Made by a program: the position numbers and the translations under genes. A model generated the notes under the pieces. The model saw only the letters and a program-made list of their open reading frames with translations. It had not been told where the DNA came from and did no database searches. Below are positions 42,228 to 51,118 of a stretch of DNA of 64,000 bases, piece after piece (positions within the stretch are counted from its first letter, which is position 1; every line of letters begins with the position of its first letter). This DNA comes from an uncultured Candidatus Actinomarina sp. (GTDB lineage Bacteria; Actinomycetota; Acidimicrobiia; Actinomarinales; Actinomarinaceae), in NCBI GenBank assembly GCA_902610815.1, contig CACLXG010000003.1:1-64000 (forward strand). The letters are read 5' to 3'.

Positions 42228-43030
42228 AACCATTTGCACTTGCTATAGGGATTTTACTTTCCTATGTATATGAATTTACGCTCTCATACGGCTTTGCCAT
42301 AGCTATTTTGACCGTAATTATTAATGTAATTATTTTTCCCCTTACATTGAGACAAACCAGATCTACAAAAAGAATGCAAGACGCACAGTCTGATATAAAA
42401 AAACTTCAAAAAGAACATAAGGATAATAAAGAAGAATTAAACAAAGCTATGGCCGCTATGTATAAAGAAAAGGGTATTAACCCACTTGGATGTATACTCC
42501 CCTTAATTATTCAAATGCCCATCTGGTTTGCTTTATTTAGGGTCTTAAGAGAGCCCTTAGACTTTATTCCTTCGGCCTCAGTGCTTTTTAAAGACCTTGA
42601 AGTAAGTACAAACCTTACTTTTTTTAATATGAACCTTCAAATACCTCCCGCTGAAGTATCAGGCTGGGTTGAAAGAGCACCATATTTAATATTAATTTTG
42701 TTTGTTATTTTGACTGCTTTATACCAGCAGCAACAAATTACAAAAAAAACAGGAAAAAGCGACAATCCTCAAGCCCAACAAATGCAAATGATTGGTAAAG
42801 TAATGCCAATATTTTTTGGATTTATCTCATGGACATTACCAACAGGACTTGTCGTTTATTTTTTAACTGGAAATATATTTCGAATTGGTCAACAAGCATT
42901 AATTGTTAAGCTAGATGACCGCGAAGAAGTAAAAAAAGAAGAAAAAAAAGAGGACAACAATGAAGACACACAATCAAATCCAATTCAAGAAAATCCTCGA
43001 AAAAACCGCAAAAAAAGAAGGAGAAAATAG
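42215..43030 (+). CDS. yidC: Membrane protein insertase YidC
   Basis: 271 aa from a TTG inside yidD, of the short Gram-positive-type (Oxa1/SpoIIIJ). Five core helices with GFAIAILTVIINVIIFPLTLRQ, the cytosolic hairpin (AMYKEKGINPLGCILPLIIQMPIW) and PTGLVVYFLTGNIF. The C-terminal tail is strongly basic (NRKKRRRK), fit for ribosome binding. Catalyses insertion and folding of membrane proteins. Confidence 0.93.
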   Translation: MAILEPFALAIGILLSYVYEFTLSYGFAIAILTVIINVIIFPLTLRQTRSTKRMQDAQSDIKKLQKEHKDNKEELNKAMAAMYKEKGINPLGCILPLIIQMPIWFALFRVLREPLDFIPSASVLFKDLEVSTNLTFFNMNLQIPPAEVSGWVERAPYLILILFVILTALYQQQQITKKTGKSDNPQAQQMQMIGKVMPIFFGFISWTLPTGLVVYFLTGNIFRIGQQALIVKLDDREEVKKEEKKEDNNEDTQSNPIQENPRKNRKKRRRK

Positions 43031-43794
43031 TGGCAAATAATAAATGGGTTGAAGTTGAAGCCAGGTCAATTGATGATGCTATTAAGGCTGGCTTAAACGA
43101 ACTAAATCTTGATGATGCTACCCAAGCAAACATAAACATACTTAGAGAGCCAGAAGGTGGCGTGTTTGGAGTGGGCGGTACAAAGGCACTTGTAAGAGTC
43201 TCTGTAAGAAACGGTGGGTCCAGAAACTATACAAACAAAAGACGCAACAATAATCGAAACAATCATTCCAAAAACTCCAATAAAAATGGGTATAAAAAAC
43301 AATATGATTCAAAAAAACCGAGGGTTGAGGCGGATAAAGACGAACAACTCAAGGTTTCAATTGATTTTTTAAAAGGACTAGTTAAGTCTTTTGGGCTCAA
43401 AGGAGATGTCGATGGAAGCTTGGAAGGTGATAATTTAGTGGTGAAAGTTACTGGAGAGCAAACAGAAGCTCTTGTTGGTGACAAAGGTTTTATTATTAGG
43501 TCTTTACATGAACTAACCAGAACGGTGGTACAAAGAAAAACAGGTGCTGGAACCAGACTTAGACTCGATGTCGCAGATTATGCACTAAAACGTAAAGAAG
43601 CACTTACTATTTATGCTGAAAGACTAAGTAAACAAATACTAGAAGATAAGCAAGAAGTAATGTTAGAACCAATGAATTCTGTAGATCGTAAAACCTTACA
43701 TGATGCAGCTACAAATTTTGAAGGAATAAAGTCATATTCAGAAGGAAGAGAACCTTACAGATCTGTAGTGTTTGCACCTGAAGAAGAAGAATGA
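43030..43794 (+). CDS. jag: Jag/KhpB RNA-binding protein
   Basis: 254 aa from a GTG overlapping the yidC stop. Jag N-terminal domain (VEVEARSIDDAIKAGLNEL...GGVFGVGGTKALV), a basic low-complexity linker (NKRRNNNRNN), then KH (about 130-180, VGDKGFIIRSLHELTRTVV) and R3H (EPMNSVDRKTLHDAA) domains. Binds RNA and influences cell-envelope growth in other bacteria. Confidence 0.9.
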   Translation: MANNKWVEVEARSIDDAIKAGLNELNLDDATQANINILREPEGGVFGVGGTKALVRVSVRNGGSRNYTNKRRNNNRNNHSKNSNKNGYKKQYDSKKPRVEADKDEQLKVSIDFLKGLVKSFGLKGDVDGSLEGDNLVVKVTGEQTEALVGDKGFIIRSLHELTRTVVQRKTGAGTRLRLDVADYALKRKEALTIYAERLSKQILEDKQEVMLEPMNSVDRKTLHDAATNFEGIKSYSEGREPYRSVVFAPEEEE

Positions 43795-44387
43795 CTTTTG
43801 AACCCCAAGTTCCTGACTGGGGTGAACAACTTGTTGGTGATAATTTAGACCAGCTAATCATTTATCATGACTGGCTTTGTAATACCGGTATAAAAACAGG
43901 ACTTATTAGTCCAAAAAGCAAACAATTTGTATGGGATGAGTTCGTTGTTCACTCTCTTTATTTTGGAAAAATATTATCTGAACTCCCTGATGAGTTTGAT
44001 GTAGTTTCAGATCTTGGAACTGGAGGAGGAATACCTGGAATTCCAATAGGAATCACTACAAATTTTACAGTAAATTTAATTGACGTAAAAGAAAAAAGAA
44101 TTTTTGAACTTTCACGATTAATCAAAATACTAAATAATAATAATATTTTTGCGATTCAAGACGATGGGTATAACCACATAAAAAAAGGTGGCTTTCTTGT
44201 GTCTAGATGCTTTATCTCAAGCGAAAAAGTCATAAATTCTCTAAAAACTGATAAAAACACAACATATTTGGTTTCATCAAATGGAGAAGACCTAGAGTAC
44301 GATTCAAACATGTTTCACGTGAAACACGAGAATTTTAAAATTAATAAAGATGATATAAGACACATTGATGTTATAAATGTTAAGTGA
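43791..44387 (+). CDS. rsmG: 16S rRNA (guanine527-N7) methyltransferase
   Basis: 198 aa. SAM-binding VSDLGTGGGIPGIPIGI and LIDVKEKRIFELSRL. Methylates G527 of 16S rRNA. Near the C terminus, the residues MFHVKH are encoded by the embedded parS. Overlaps jag and parA by 4 bp each. Somewhat shorter than typical RsmG. Confidence 0.9.
   Translation: MTFEPQVPDWGEQLVGDNLDQLIIYHDWLCNTGIKTGLISPKSKQFVWDEFVVHSLYFGKILSELPDEFDVVSDLGTGGGIPGIPIGITTNFTVNLIDVKEKRIFELSRLIKILNNNNIFAIQDDGYNHIKKGGFLVSRCFISSEKVINSLKTDKNTTYLVSSNGEDLEYDSNMFHVKHENFKINKDDIRHIDVINVK
44311..44326. promoter_or_regulatory. parS: parS centromere site
   Basis: TGTTTCACGTGAAACA is the exact 16-bp consensus ParB-binding palindrome, inside the 3' part of rsmG and just upstream of parA. 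Confidence 0.95.
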
Positions 44388-45139
44388 AAACAATTGCTGT
44401 AGTTTGTCAAAAGGGTGGAGTTGGTAAGACAACAACAGTAATCAATCTTGCTAGCGTGCTTTCAAGAAAAGGCTTAAAAATATTAATTATTGACACAGAT
44501 CCTCAAGGAAATGTATCTACATACCTTAATCAAAACAAAACCTCTCAATTAAACACCTCAACAACTCAAATTTTAGAAGGTGAAAACAATATAGAACCTA
44601 TAAAAGTATTTGAGAACTTACACCTAATACCTTCTGATGTAGACATTAAAAAACATAATTCAGAAAAAATAGTAGGTGGATCAAAGCTGAGAAAAATTAG
44701 ACAAAACGAGACAATAAAGACATTTGATATAGTATTTATTGATACACCACCAACTATGAGTTCTTTAGTTCAAGAAGCACTATCAACAGCTGATTATTAC
44801 TTTATACCAAGTAAACCAGAGTTCTTAGCAGTGGAGGGAGTAGGCCAAGCAATGTCATTTGCTAAACAATCAATTTCTGAAGTACCCCACACAGATCCTC
44901 ACTTTCTGGGGGTAGTTCTGAATCAAGTTGATACAAGACGAGCAAGCTACCATGACTTTGTTTCAGAGCTAAAACAAATACTTTCCGATAAGTTGTTCAC
45001 AACACATATATCACAATTAACTGAAATTGCAGACAGTCCGTTATATGCTAAGACTGTATTAGATTTTAGTGAGTACAGTAAAGCTAGAATTGAATTTGAA
45101 GAATTAAGCAGTGAATTATTAGAAAAGGTTGGCTTATGA
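44384..45139 (+). CDS. parA: Chromosome-partitioning ATPase ParA
   Basis: 251 aa from a GTG overlapping rsmG. Deviant Walker A KGGVGKTTTVINLA near the N terminus, IDTDPQGN and FIDTPPT follow. ParA dimers on DNA move ParB-parS complexes and so segregate origins. Confidence 0.95.
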   Translation: MKTIAVVCQKGGVGKTTTVINLASVLSRKGLKILIIDTDPQGNVSTYLNQNKTSQLNTSTTQILEGENNIEPIKVFENLHLIPSDVDIKKHNSEKIVGGSKLRKIRQNETIKTFDIVFIDTPPTMSSLVQEALSTADYYFIPSKPEFLAVEGVGQAMSFAKQSISEVPHTDPHFLGVVLNQVDTRRASYHDFVSELKQILSDKLFTTHISQLTEIADSPLYAKTVLDFSEYSKARIEFEELSSELLEKVGL

Positions 45140-45933
45140 AAAGATCCCTAAGTTCGCTTATAGAAAACACAGACGTCAGAGAATTTAAAGTAGTAGATAT
45201 TGAAGTTGATAAAATCTCTGAAAGCAAAACACAGGCAAGAACATATTTTGATGAAAAAAAACTAGGTGAACTTTCAGAATCAATTAAAAAAAGCGGCGTA
45301 CTCCAACCCATAATCGTTCAACTCTTGGGTAATGATAGATATCAATTGATTGCTGGTGAAAGAAGACTCCGAGCAAGTAAAGCAGCTGGCTTGAAAACGA
45401 TTCCTTGTTTAGTTAAAGATGTAACAGACAAAGATGCTGCAGTTCTTGGTCTTGTGGAAAACGTACAAAGATCACAACTTAATACTATTGAAGAAGCACT
45501 CGGTTACAAAAGTCTAAAAGAAACATATGGCTTAAACGCAAAAGAGATAGGTCTTTTGGTGGGAAAAAGCAGACCATTTATTGCTAACTTATTACGCATT
45601 TCTAACTTGAGTAAAAAAGTTCAAGAAGCTTTAAAAGAAGAGAAAATTTCCTTTGGTCAGGCAAGACCTTTAATAGTTCTAGATGAAAGCTTACAAGACA
45701 AATTACTTTCAGAAATTATTAGCTTATCTCTAAATAGTCGCCAGGTTGAAGAGAAGGTGAGTGGGTTAAATGGAAAGTCTTCTGTGAGTGAAGAAGTTCT
45801 GCACCTTAAGAGTGATCTTGAAAACACTCTAGGTTCAAAAGTCCAAGTCAAAAAATCAGGAAAATCATTTAAAGTAAATTTAAACTTTCAAAACATCGAA
45901 GCGCTTAAAAAATTTATAGAGAAATTAAATTAG
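45136..45933 (+). CDS. parB: Chromosome-partitioning protein ParB
   Basis: 265 aa. CTPase/N-terminal domain with QPIIVQ, AGERRLRASKAAGL and the NVQRSQLNTIEEA helix, a helix-turn-helix (EIGLLVGKSRPFIANLLR) and a dimerisation tail. Binds the parS site 0.8 kb upstream. Overlaps parA by 4 bp and ends two bases before the convergent cwlM-like gene. Confidence 0.95.
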   Translation: MKRSLSSLIENTDVREFKVVDIEVDKISESKTQARTYFDEKKLGELSESIKKSGVLQPIIVQLLGNDRYQLIAGERRLRASKAAGLKTIPCLVKDVTDKDAAVLGLVENVQRSQLNTIEEALGYKSLKETYGLNAKEIGLLVGKSRPFIANLLRISNLSKKVQEALKEEKISFGQARPLIVLDESLQDKLLSEIISLSLNSRQVEEKVSGLNGKSSVSEEVLHLKSDLENTLGSKVQVKKSGKSFKVNLNFQNIEALKKFIEKLN

Positions 45934-45935
45934 TT

Positions 45936-46844
45936 TCAAAAAATTTCTGAATAAACTTCAAAAACTATATTAAAAACCGTATTTGGATTAATTTGGTAAA
46001 AATTACCATTCAATACTAAGGAAACCGCTTTAGTATTTTTAAGAAGCATATTGTTTTTACCAACGGCATCAAAATTTAATTTTTTTCCAATGTCTTCAGC
46101 CAATTTTTTACCAATATTACTTACAGAGTGTTTTCCTTTGAAATAATCTATTGATTGTGTTTCACTGTTTTCAAAGGTCAAAAAAAGCGAGGGGTTAATT
46201 TTGTTTACAAAAGAAATAATATTTTTTTTACTCATCTCTTCCCCGGCTTCGGAAGCAAAAGTAATGTTCATTCCATTTTCTGTTCCAGATACTTTAATTG
46301 ATTCATAAAACACTACTTGTTCTCTGTACTCACCATTGTTTTCAATGTTTATGCAAATATTCAAAGCTGAACCAGCTGGCTTAAAGCCTTTAATTGCTTC
46401 ATTAAGGGACTTGTCTAAAGTTGGTCTGATCAATTTTTTAATTTCAATGGCTGTATTCAAGCCAACAACACCATCTACACTAAGTCCTCGATTTTCTTGA
46501 AATATTTTCACAGCTTTCATTAGCTCTTTTGTATACTCGGAGTTGATTGGCTCAGAGTAAAACCCAAGTCGAGACAACATTTCTTGAAGCTCTTCTACAT
46601 CAGACCCTCTTAATACAGGATTAGAAAAATTGAGAATTCGATCACCTAAATCGTATCCATGATTTAAAAGCTCTAACCAGAGATTTTCTTTAGAAATAGT
46701 TTTCTCTATATTGTAATCATTTAAAAAAAGCTCTACTAATGACTTACACTCAACTAAATCAGCAGGAAACTGATATCCTGCTGCTTGAATTTTGTTACTT
46801 AAATCTAAAAGTTCATCAGATGACAATTCATCAATGTAACTCAA
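45936..46844 (-). CDS. CwlM-like protein with degenerate amidase domain
   Basis: 302 aa from a TTG. A first half holds peptidoglycan-binding-1-type repeats (PVLRGSDVEELQEMLSRLGFYSEPINSEY). The second half follows the strand order of amidase-3 domains but lacks the zinc ligands: there is no DPGHGG, and the SIHxN position reads LTFENS. In Actinobacteria cwlM sits here, next to trxBA and parAB. Mycobacterial CwlM is a regulator of MurA rather than an amidase. A regulatory role is likely by analogy. Confidence 0.65.
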   Translation of the reverse strand: MSYIDELSSDELLDLSNKIQAAGYQFPADLVECKSLVELFLNDYNIEKTISKENLWLELLNHGYDLGDRILNFSNPVLRGSDVEELQEMLSRLGFYSEPINSEYTKELMKAVKIFQENRGLSVDGVVGLNTAIEIKKLIRPTLDKSLNEAIKGFKPAGSALNICINIENNGEYREQVVFYESIKVSGTENGMNITFASEAGEEMSKKNIISFVNKINPSLFLTFENSETQSIDYFKGKHSVSNIGKKLAEDIGKKLNFDAVGKNNMLLKNTKAVSLVLNGNFYQINPNTVFNIVFEVYSEIF

Positions 46845-46854
46845 GTTTTCTTGA

Positions 46855-47769
46855 TTAATGATCTAACCATCTTTCAGAATCAATAGCCGCCTGACACCCG
46901 GTTCCCGCTGCAGTAACTGCTTGTCTATAGATCGAATCTGCAACGTCTCCAGCAGCAAAGACTCCAGGAACAGAAGTACTAGTGTCTGTTGTGAACCCAG
47001 TTTTTATATATCCCTTTTCATCTAGTTCAACAAAATTGTTTAGAAACTCTACATTTGGATCATGACCAATTGCTACAAATACGCCGTCTAAGTTAAGTTC
47101 AGACTCTGAACTATCTTCGGTATTTTTTAGAACCACAGAAGACACGGCACCATCACCAATAATTTTTTCAACAGTACTATTCCATATCACTTCTATTTTT
47201 TCATGATTTAAAACCCTATCCTGCATTATTTGACTAGCTCTAAACTGATCTCTTCTATGTATCACATACACTTTCGTTGCAAACTTGGTTAGAAATAAAG
47301 CTTCCTCCATTGCTGAATCTCCACCACCAACAACTGCTACTTCCTTTTCTTTAAAAAAGAATCCATCGCAGGTTGCACAAGCAGAAACACCATATCCTTG
47401 AAGTTCTTTTTCACCCTCAACACCAAGCCACCTTGCTGAAGCACCTGATGCAATAATTACAGATTTAAATTCGTACTCACCTTTGCTGCTGGTTAGCTTA
47501 AAACCTCCATCAATATTTTCAATTGAGTCAATAATTTCTGTCTTAATTTCTGTTCCAAATCTTTCAGCCTGTCCTTTGAAAACTTGCATTAACTCAGGGC
47601 CCATTATTCCATCAACAAAGCCGGGATAATTCTCAACATCGGTAGTAAGCATTAGCTGACCGCCAGACTCAAGTCCTTCAAAAAGCACTGGTTCAAGGTT
47701 TGCTCTACCTGCATAGATTCCAGCGGTATACCCAGCTGGTCCAGAACCGATTATTGCTACATCTTTCAT
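46855..47769 (-). CDS. trxB: Thioredoxin reductase
   Basis: 304 aa from the ATG at 47769, which overlaps the upstream stop as ATGA. A start five codons earlier lacks this coupling. FAD-binding GSGPAGYTAGIYAGRA, redox centre CATCDG, NADPH motif GGGDSAMEEALFL and C-terminal FAAGDVAD are intact. No trxA follows in its usual position here. Confidence 0.93.
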   Translation of the reverse strand: MKDVAIIGSGPAGYTAGIYAGRANLEPVLFEGLESGGQLMLTTDVENYPGFVDGIMGPELMQVFKGQAERFGTEIKTEIIDSIENIDGGFKLTSSKGEYEFKSVIIASGASARWLGVEGEKELQGYGVSACATCDGFFFKEKEVAVVGGGDSAMEEALFLTKFATKVYVIHRRDQFRASQIMQDRVLNHEKIEVIWNSTVEKIIGDGAVSSVVLKNTEDSSESELNLDGVFVAIGHDPNVEFLNNFVELDEKGYIKTGFTTDTSTSVPGVFAAGDVADSIYRQAVTAAGTGCQAAIDSERWLDH

Positions 47770-48050
47770 ACTTTTTTTCTCCAATAACTTTTAACTGATA
47801 AAAATAAAAACAGAATACCCAGCGAAGCAAATGCGAAACCAGTTGGATTAACTCCAAGGAGTAACCCCAAACCCTGCATAATTTTTATTATTCCTATAAA
47901 TATAAATATTAACGACAAAAACAGCAAAACAATTAAAAGGAAACCCAATGAAGCAAAGCCAGTCACTCTTTTTACTGGTTTAACAACCAATCTTTTAACA
48001 GTGTCTAGCAAACTTTCAAAGGATTCTAAAAAGCTATCTTCTTGTTCCAT
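47766..48050 (-). CDS. Small membrane protein upstream of trxB
   Basis: 94 aa: acidic N terminus, then two hydrophobic helices (LGFLLIVLLFLSLIFIFIGII and GFAFASLGILFLFLSV) and a basic end. Possible AtpI/phage-holin-like size and layout but no family recognised. TAATAT lies seven bases before the ATG. Overlaps trxB by 4 bp. Confidence 0.6.
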   Translation of the reverse strand: MEQEDSFLESFESLLDTVKRLVVKPVKRVTGFASLGFLLIVLLFLSLIFIFIGIIKIMQGLGLLLGVNPTGFAFASLGILFLFLSVKSYWRKKV

Positions 48051-48089
48051 AGAACTTATATTAAGCTAACGAGGATTATTAATGAAGTT

Positions 48090-48797
48090 CTATTTATGGT
48101 TGCTAGTTGTCAAAATTAAAAAATTGGTCTTTGTATAAACAAATCCGTTATTTAAATACAAACTCTGAGCATGTTTGTTTTGAGTTTGTGTATTTAGGCG
48201 AACATTAACTAGTTTTTTTTGTTTCGAAAATACAACGATGTCTTCGAGCAACTTTTTGCCTAAACCGCTATTTTGATGCTTTTTTACAATTCCAAACCTC
48301 TGCAAAAATCCATAATTTCTAGTTATACCTAATATTCCATAACCAGTTGTATCATCACCAGCTTTTTGGATGAATAAATAATTATGAACACAACTTTCAA
48401 TTGTCTCTTTAAACGCAGCACTTGAATTTTGCCAGTACGGGTCAAAAATATTGTGATCTAGATTAAGAACTTCAGGAATTTTTGCATCCGTAAAGACTTC
48501 AACATTTGCTATGTTTTTATCAGACTGTTTAATGTTTTTTAGACTTAGAGACAGTACGTTTAATTTTTCTAAAATTTCCCACCCAGCTGATTGCCAAACT
48601 GATGAATTATTCTCATCAACCATAGAAGAGTTAAAAGGGAGGTTTTCTTGTAATGCAAGTTGATTAATTTTCTTTAATAAAGGTTTTCCACCATATAGTT
48701 TTTCAAAATAAACAACAGGTGTTTGATCATTCCATTTTCGAGCATAAAAAGTTCCCTGCCAGGTGCTATGTTTCTTTTTTTCATTTGTTAAAAACAT
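48090..48797 (-). CDS. GNAT-family N-acetyltransferase
   Basis: 235 aa. The C-terminal half holds the acetyl-CoA site (QNSGLGKKLLEDIVVFSKQKK, NVRLNTQTQNKHAQSLYLNNGF). The N-terminal half looks like a diverged second GNAT repeat. Substrate unknown. It overlaps the upstream Nudix gene by 17 bp. Confidence 0.75.
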   Translation of the reverse strand: MFLTNEKKKHSTWQGTFYARKWNDQTPVVYFEKLYGGKPLLKKINQLALQENLPFNSSMVDENNSSVWQSAGWEILEKLNVLSLSLKNIKQSDKNIANVEVFTDAKIPEVLNLDHNIFDPYWQNSSAAFKETIESCVHNYLFIQKAGDDTTGYGILGITRNYGFLQRFGIVKKHQNSGLGKKLLEDIVVFSKQKKLVNVRLNTQTQNKHAQSLYLNNGFVYTKTNFLILTTSNHK

Positions 48798-49206
48798 ATT
48801 TTAAAATTTTCTTATCTTCTTCGTGGGTTAGTAAATCAAGAGCGCTATCAAAATCAACTAGTGCAATTTCTTCTATTTCATTATCAGGTTCATTTTTGAA
48901 AGACTCAATAACCTCCATTTCATAGAACCAAACAGTTTTTTGAACCTTTTCTCCATCACGACTTATTTTGTATCTGGACTCAACGATTGGTTTGTTGCTT
49001 TTTAATTTTACTTCGAATCCTGTTTCCTCAAACACCTCTCTTACAGCTGCATCTGCAGGTTTTTCGCCTTCTTCCATATGACCTTTTGGATAACCCCACC
49101 AAGACACGCCATCTTCTGGTGAATCGCTTCTTTTGTTTTTTACAATTAGAATTTTCTGCTCCAAAAGAACAATCCCACCCGCTGCGAAATCTACTCCTGA
49201 ATTCAT
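48781..49206 (-). CDS. Nudix hydrolase (MutT4 position)
   Basis: 141 aa. Nudix box GHMEEGEKPADAAVREVFEETGF fits G-x5-E-x7-REUxEExGU exactly. The place next to divergent pcnA matches mycobacterial mutT4. Substrate unproven, likely a nucleoside diphosphate derivative. Confidence 0.85.
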   Translation of the reverse strand: MNSGVDFAAGGIVLLEQKILIVKNKRSDSPEDGVSWWGYPKGHMEEGEKPADAAVREVFEETGFEVKLKSNKPIVESRYKISRDGEKVQKTVWFYEMEVIESFKNEPDNEIEEIALVDFDSALDLLTHEEDKKILKYVFNK

Positions 49207-49231
49207 ACTTCTATTGTTTCCATTCTTCTTC

Positions 49232-49237
49232 TAAGCT
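49232..49237 (+). promoter_or_regulatory. -10 element TAAGCT, leaderless
   Basis: TAAGCT six bases before the pcnA ATG at 49244. Confidence 0.4.
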
Positions 49238-49243
49238 ATCCAT

Positions 49244-50617
49244 ATGGTACCAAGAACGTTGTTAAATCTAATTGACAAAAACGAATATTTAAAAATCGTT
49301 TCTGATCTTTATATATCAAATGGTTTTGATTTTTATCTTGTTGGAGGAGCTGTTCGAGATGGCATATTAGATATTGATACTAAAGATTTTGATTTTACAA
49401 CCAATGCAACCCCCGAAGGGTCAATAAGCTTGTTAAACGATAATGGTTATAAAACAACAGAAATTGGAAGGGAATTTGGAACTATTGAGCTTCAGATCGA
49501 TAATAATTCAATTCACATAACAACATACAGGAAAGACACATACGACAACTCTTCACGAAACCCATCTATTGAACCAGCAACAGACTTACATACAGATCTT
49601 TCCAGAAGAGATTTTACGATTAATTCTATAGCTTATTCGATTAATAAAAACGAACTTGTTGACCCATTTTTAGGATTAAAAGATCTAGCTTCGGGCATAA
49701 TTAGGACCCCTGATGATCCAATTATTTCTTTTTCAGATGACCCTTTGAGAATGTTGAGGGTTTGTCGGTTCATAAGTACTCACGGATTTTCACCTGACAA
49801 CGATACTTATGTAGCAATGAGAGATAACATAGAGAGAATCAAAATAGTATCTGTTGAAAGAGTAAGGGATGAAATATCTAAACTACTTGTTGGTAAAAAT
49901 CCCTCACTTGGTTTAAGAACCTTTGTTGAAAGTGGTTTAAGTTCGTATATACTTCCTGAACTAAACGAACTTAAAATTGAGGTTGACCCAAATCATCACC
50001 ACAAAGATGTTTACGAACATACCCTCACAGTTGTTGATAATGTCTCACCTACACTAATTCGAAGACTGGGAGCTTTGTTTCATGATATTGCCAAACCAAA
50101 TACTAAAGGCGTTGAAAATGGGAAAGTTCACTTTAGACATCATGAAGTTGTAGGTGCGAAAATGACAAAGAAAATTTTACAAAACTTAAAGTACGATAAA
50201 AAAACTATTAAGAGTGTTGTGAGTTTAGTTGAGCTGCACCTAAGACCGCATACATTCAAAATGGGCTGGACAGATTCTGCAGTGAGGAGATACATAGTAG
50301 ATGCAGGAGATGTTTTGGAAGATCTAAATAATTTAGTAAGGGCAGATGTAACAACTAAAAACAAACAAAAAGCAAAAGAAATTTATGAAAAACTTGATGA
50401 AATGGAAACAAGAATAAAAGAAGTTTTAGAAAAGGAAGAAATGTCAAAACTCAGACCACCAATTACTGGTGATGAAATTATGAATCTTTTTAATCTAGAA
50501 CCAGGTCCGAAGGTCGGCGTGATAATGAAGGCATTGTACGAGCAAAGAATTAATGAGGGTGAAGTTACTAAAGAGGAAGCAATAAATTTAGCTAAGGAAA
50601 CTTTCAATAATTTATAA
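49244..50617 (+). CDS. pcnA: CCA-adding enzyme / poly(A) polymerase family nucleotidyltransferase
   Basis: 457 aa. Class II nucleotidyltransferase head LVGGAVRDGILDIDTKDFDF, the RRDFTINSIAY motif, the tRNA-binding helices (DDPLRMLRVCRF) and a C-terminal HD domain (HHHKDVYEHTLTVVDN, ALFHDIAKP). Probably adds CCA to tRNA 3' ends. Whether it also polyadenylates cannot be told. Confidence 0.9.
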   Translation: MVPRTLLNLIDKNEYLKIVSDLYISNGFDFYLVGGAVRDGILDIDTKDFDFTTNATPEGSISLLNDNGYKTTEIGREFGTIELQIDNNSIHITTYRKDTYDNSSRNPSIEPATDLHTDLSRRDFTINSIAYSINKNELVDPFLGLKDLASGIIRTPDDPIISFSDDPLRMLRVCRFISTHGFSPDNDTYVAMRDNIERIKIVSVERVRDEISKLLVGKNPSLGLRTFVESGLSSYILPELNELKIEVDPNHHHKDVYEHTLTVVDNVSPTLIRRLGALFHDIAKPNTKGVENGKVHFRHHEVVGAKMTKKILQNLKYDKKTIKSVVSLVELHLRPHTFKMGWTDSAVRRYIVDAGDVLEDLNNLVRADVTTKNKQKAKEIYEKLDEMETRIKEVLEKEEMSKLRPPITGDEIMNLFNLEPGPKVGVIMKALYEQRINEGEVTKEEAINLAKETFNNL

Positions 50618-50618
50618 T

Positions 50619-50652
50619 TGTATAAATATTCATTCATATGTATATTTATACA
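50619..50652. promoter_or_regulatory. Double ARG box overlapping the argR promoter
   Basis: TGTATAAATATTCA (50619-50632) and TGTATATTTATACA (50639-50652) both fit TGNAT-W4-ATNCA, 20 bp centre to centre, the classic two-box operator for an ArgR hexamer. The second box ends at the base before the argR start codon. Confidence 0.8.
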
Positions 50653-51114
50653 ATGAAGAAATCGACTATACAAAGACAAAGGTTAATTGCAGATTTTATA
50701 GATTCAAAAAGTGTTTCCTCTCAGAATCAGCTCAAAGGGCTGCTTAAAAAAAACCACATACAAATCACCCAAGCAACACTGTCTAGAGACTTAAATGAAC
50801 TTGGAGCAATAAAAAAAAGATTAAAAAATGGAAGATTGATTTACGTTCTTCCAAAAAATCAAGACAATAATGCTCAGGTTAAAATTGCTAAAAAAGCCTT
50901 AGAAGATTTTGTACTCGATGTAGAACCAGTATCAAACCAAGTTGTTGTCAAAACCACAACTGCTGCTGCACAAGTTATTGCAGAGTCTATTGATAATTTA
51001 TATATCGACAACATTGTTGCTTCAATTGCAGGTGATAATGTAGTATTGATAATTTCTACTGACGAATCAAAAGCAAGAGAAGTAGCAAAGAAAATTGAGG
51101 ATAATATAAAATAA
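50653..51114 (+). CDS. argR: Arginine repressor
   Basis: 153 aa from the ATG at 50653. An ATG five codons upstream lies inside the operator and is rejected. N-terminal winged helix with ITQATLSRDLNELGAIK and a C-terminal hexamerisation/arginine-binding domain (IAGDNVVLIISTDE). The GTI-D-motif region is somewhat diverged (SIAGDN). Autoregulation is indicated by the double ARG box. No arginine biosynthesis genes are in the window. Confidence 0.9.
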   Translation: MKKSTIQRQRLIADFIDSKSVSSQNQLKGLLKKNHIQITQATLSRDLNELGAIKKRLKNGRLIYVLPKNQDNNAQVKIAKKALEDFVLDVEPVSNQVVVKTTTAAAQVIAESIDNLYIDNIVASIAGDNVVLIISTDESKAREVAKKIEDNIK

Positions 51115-51118
51115 TTTA

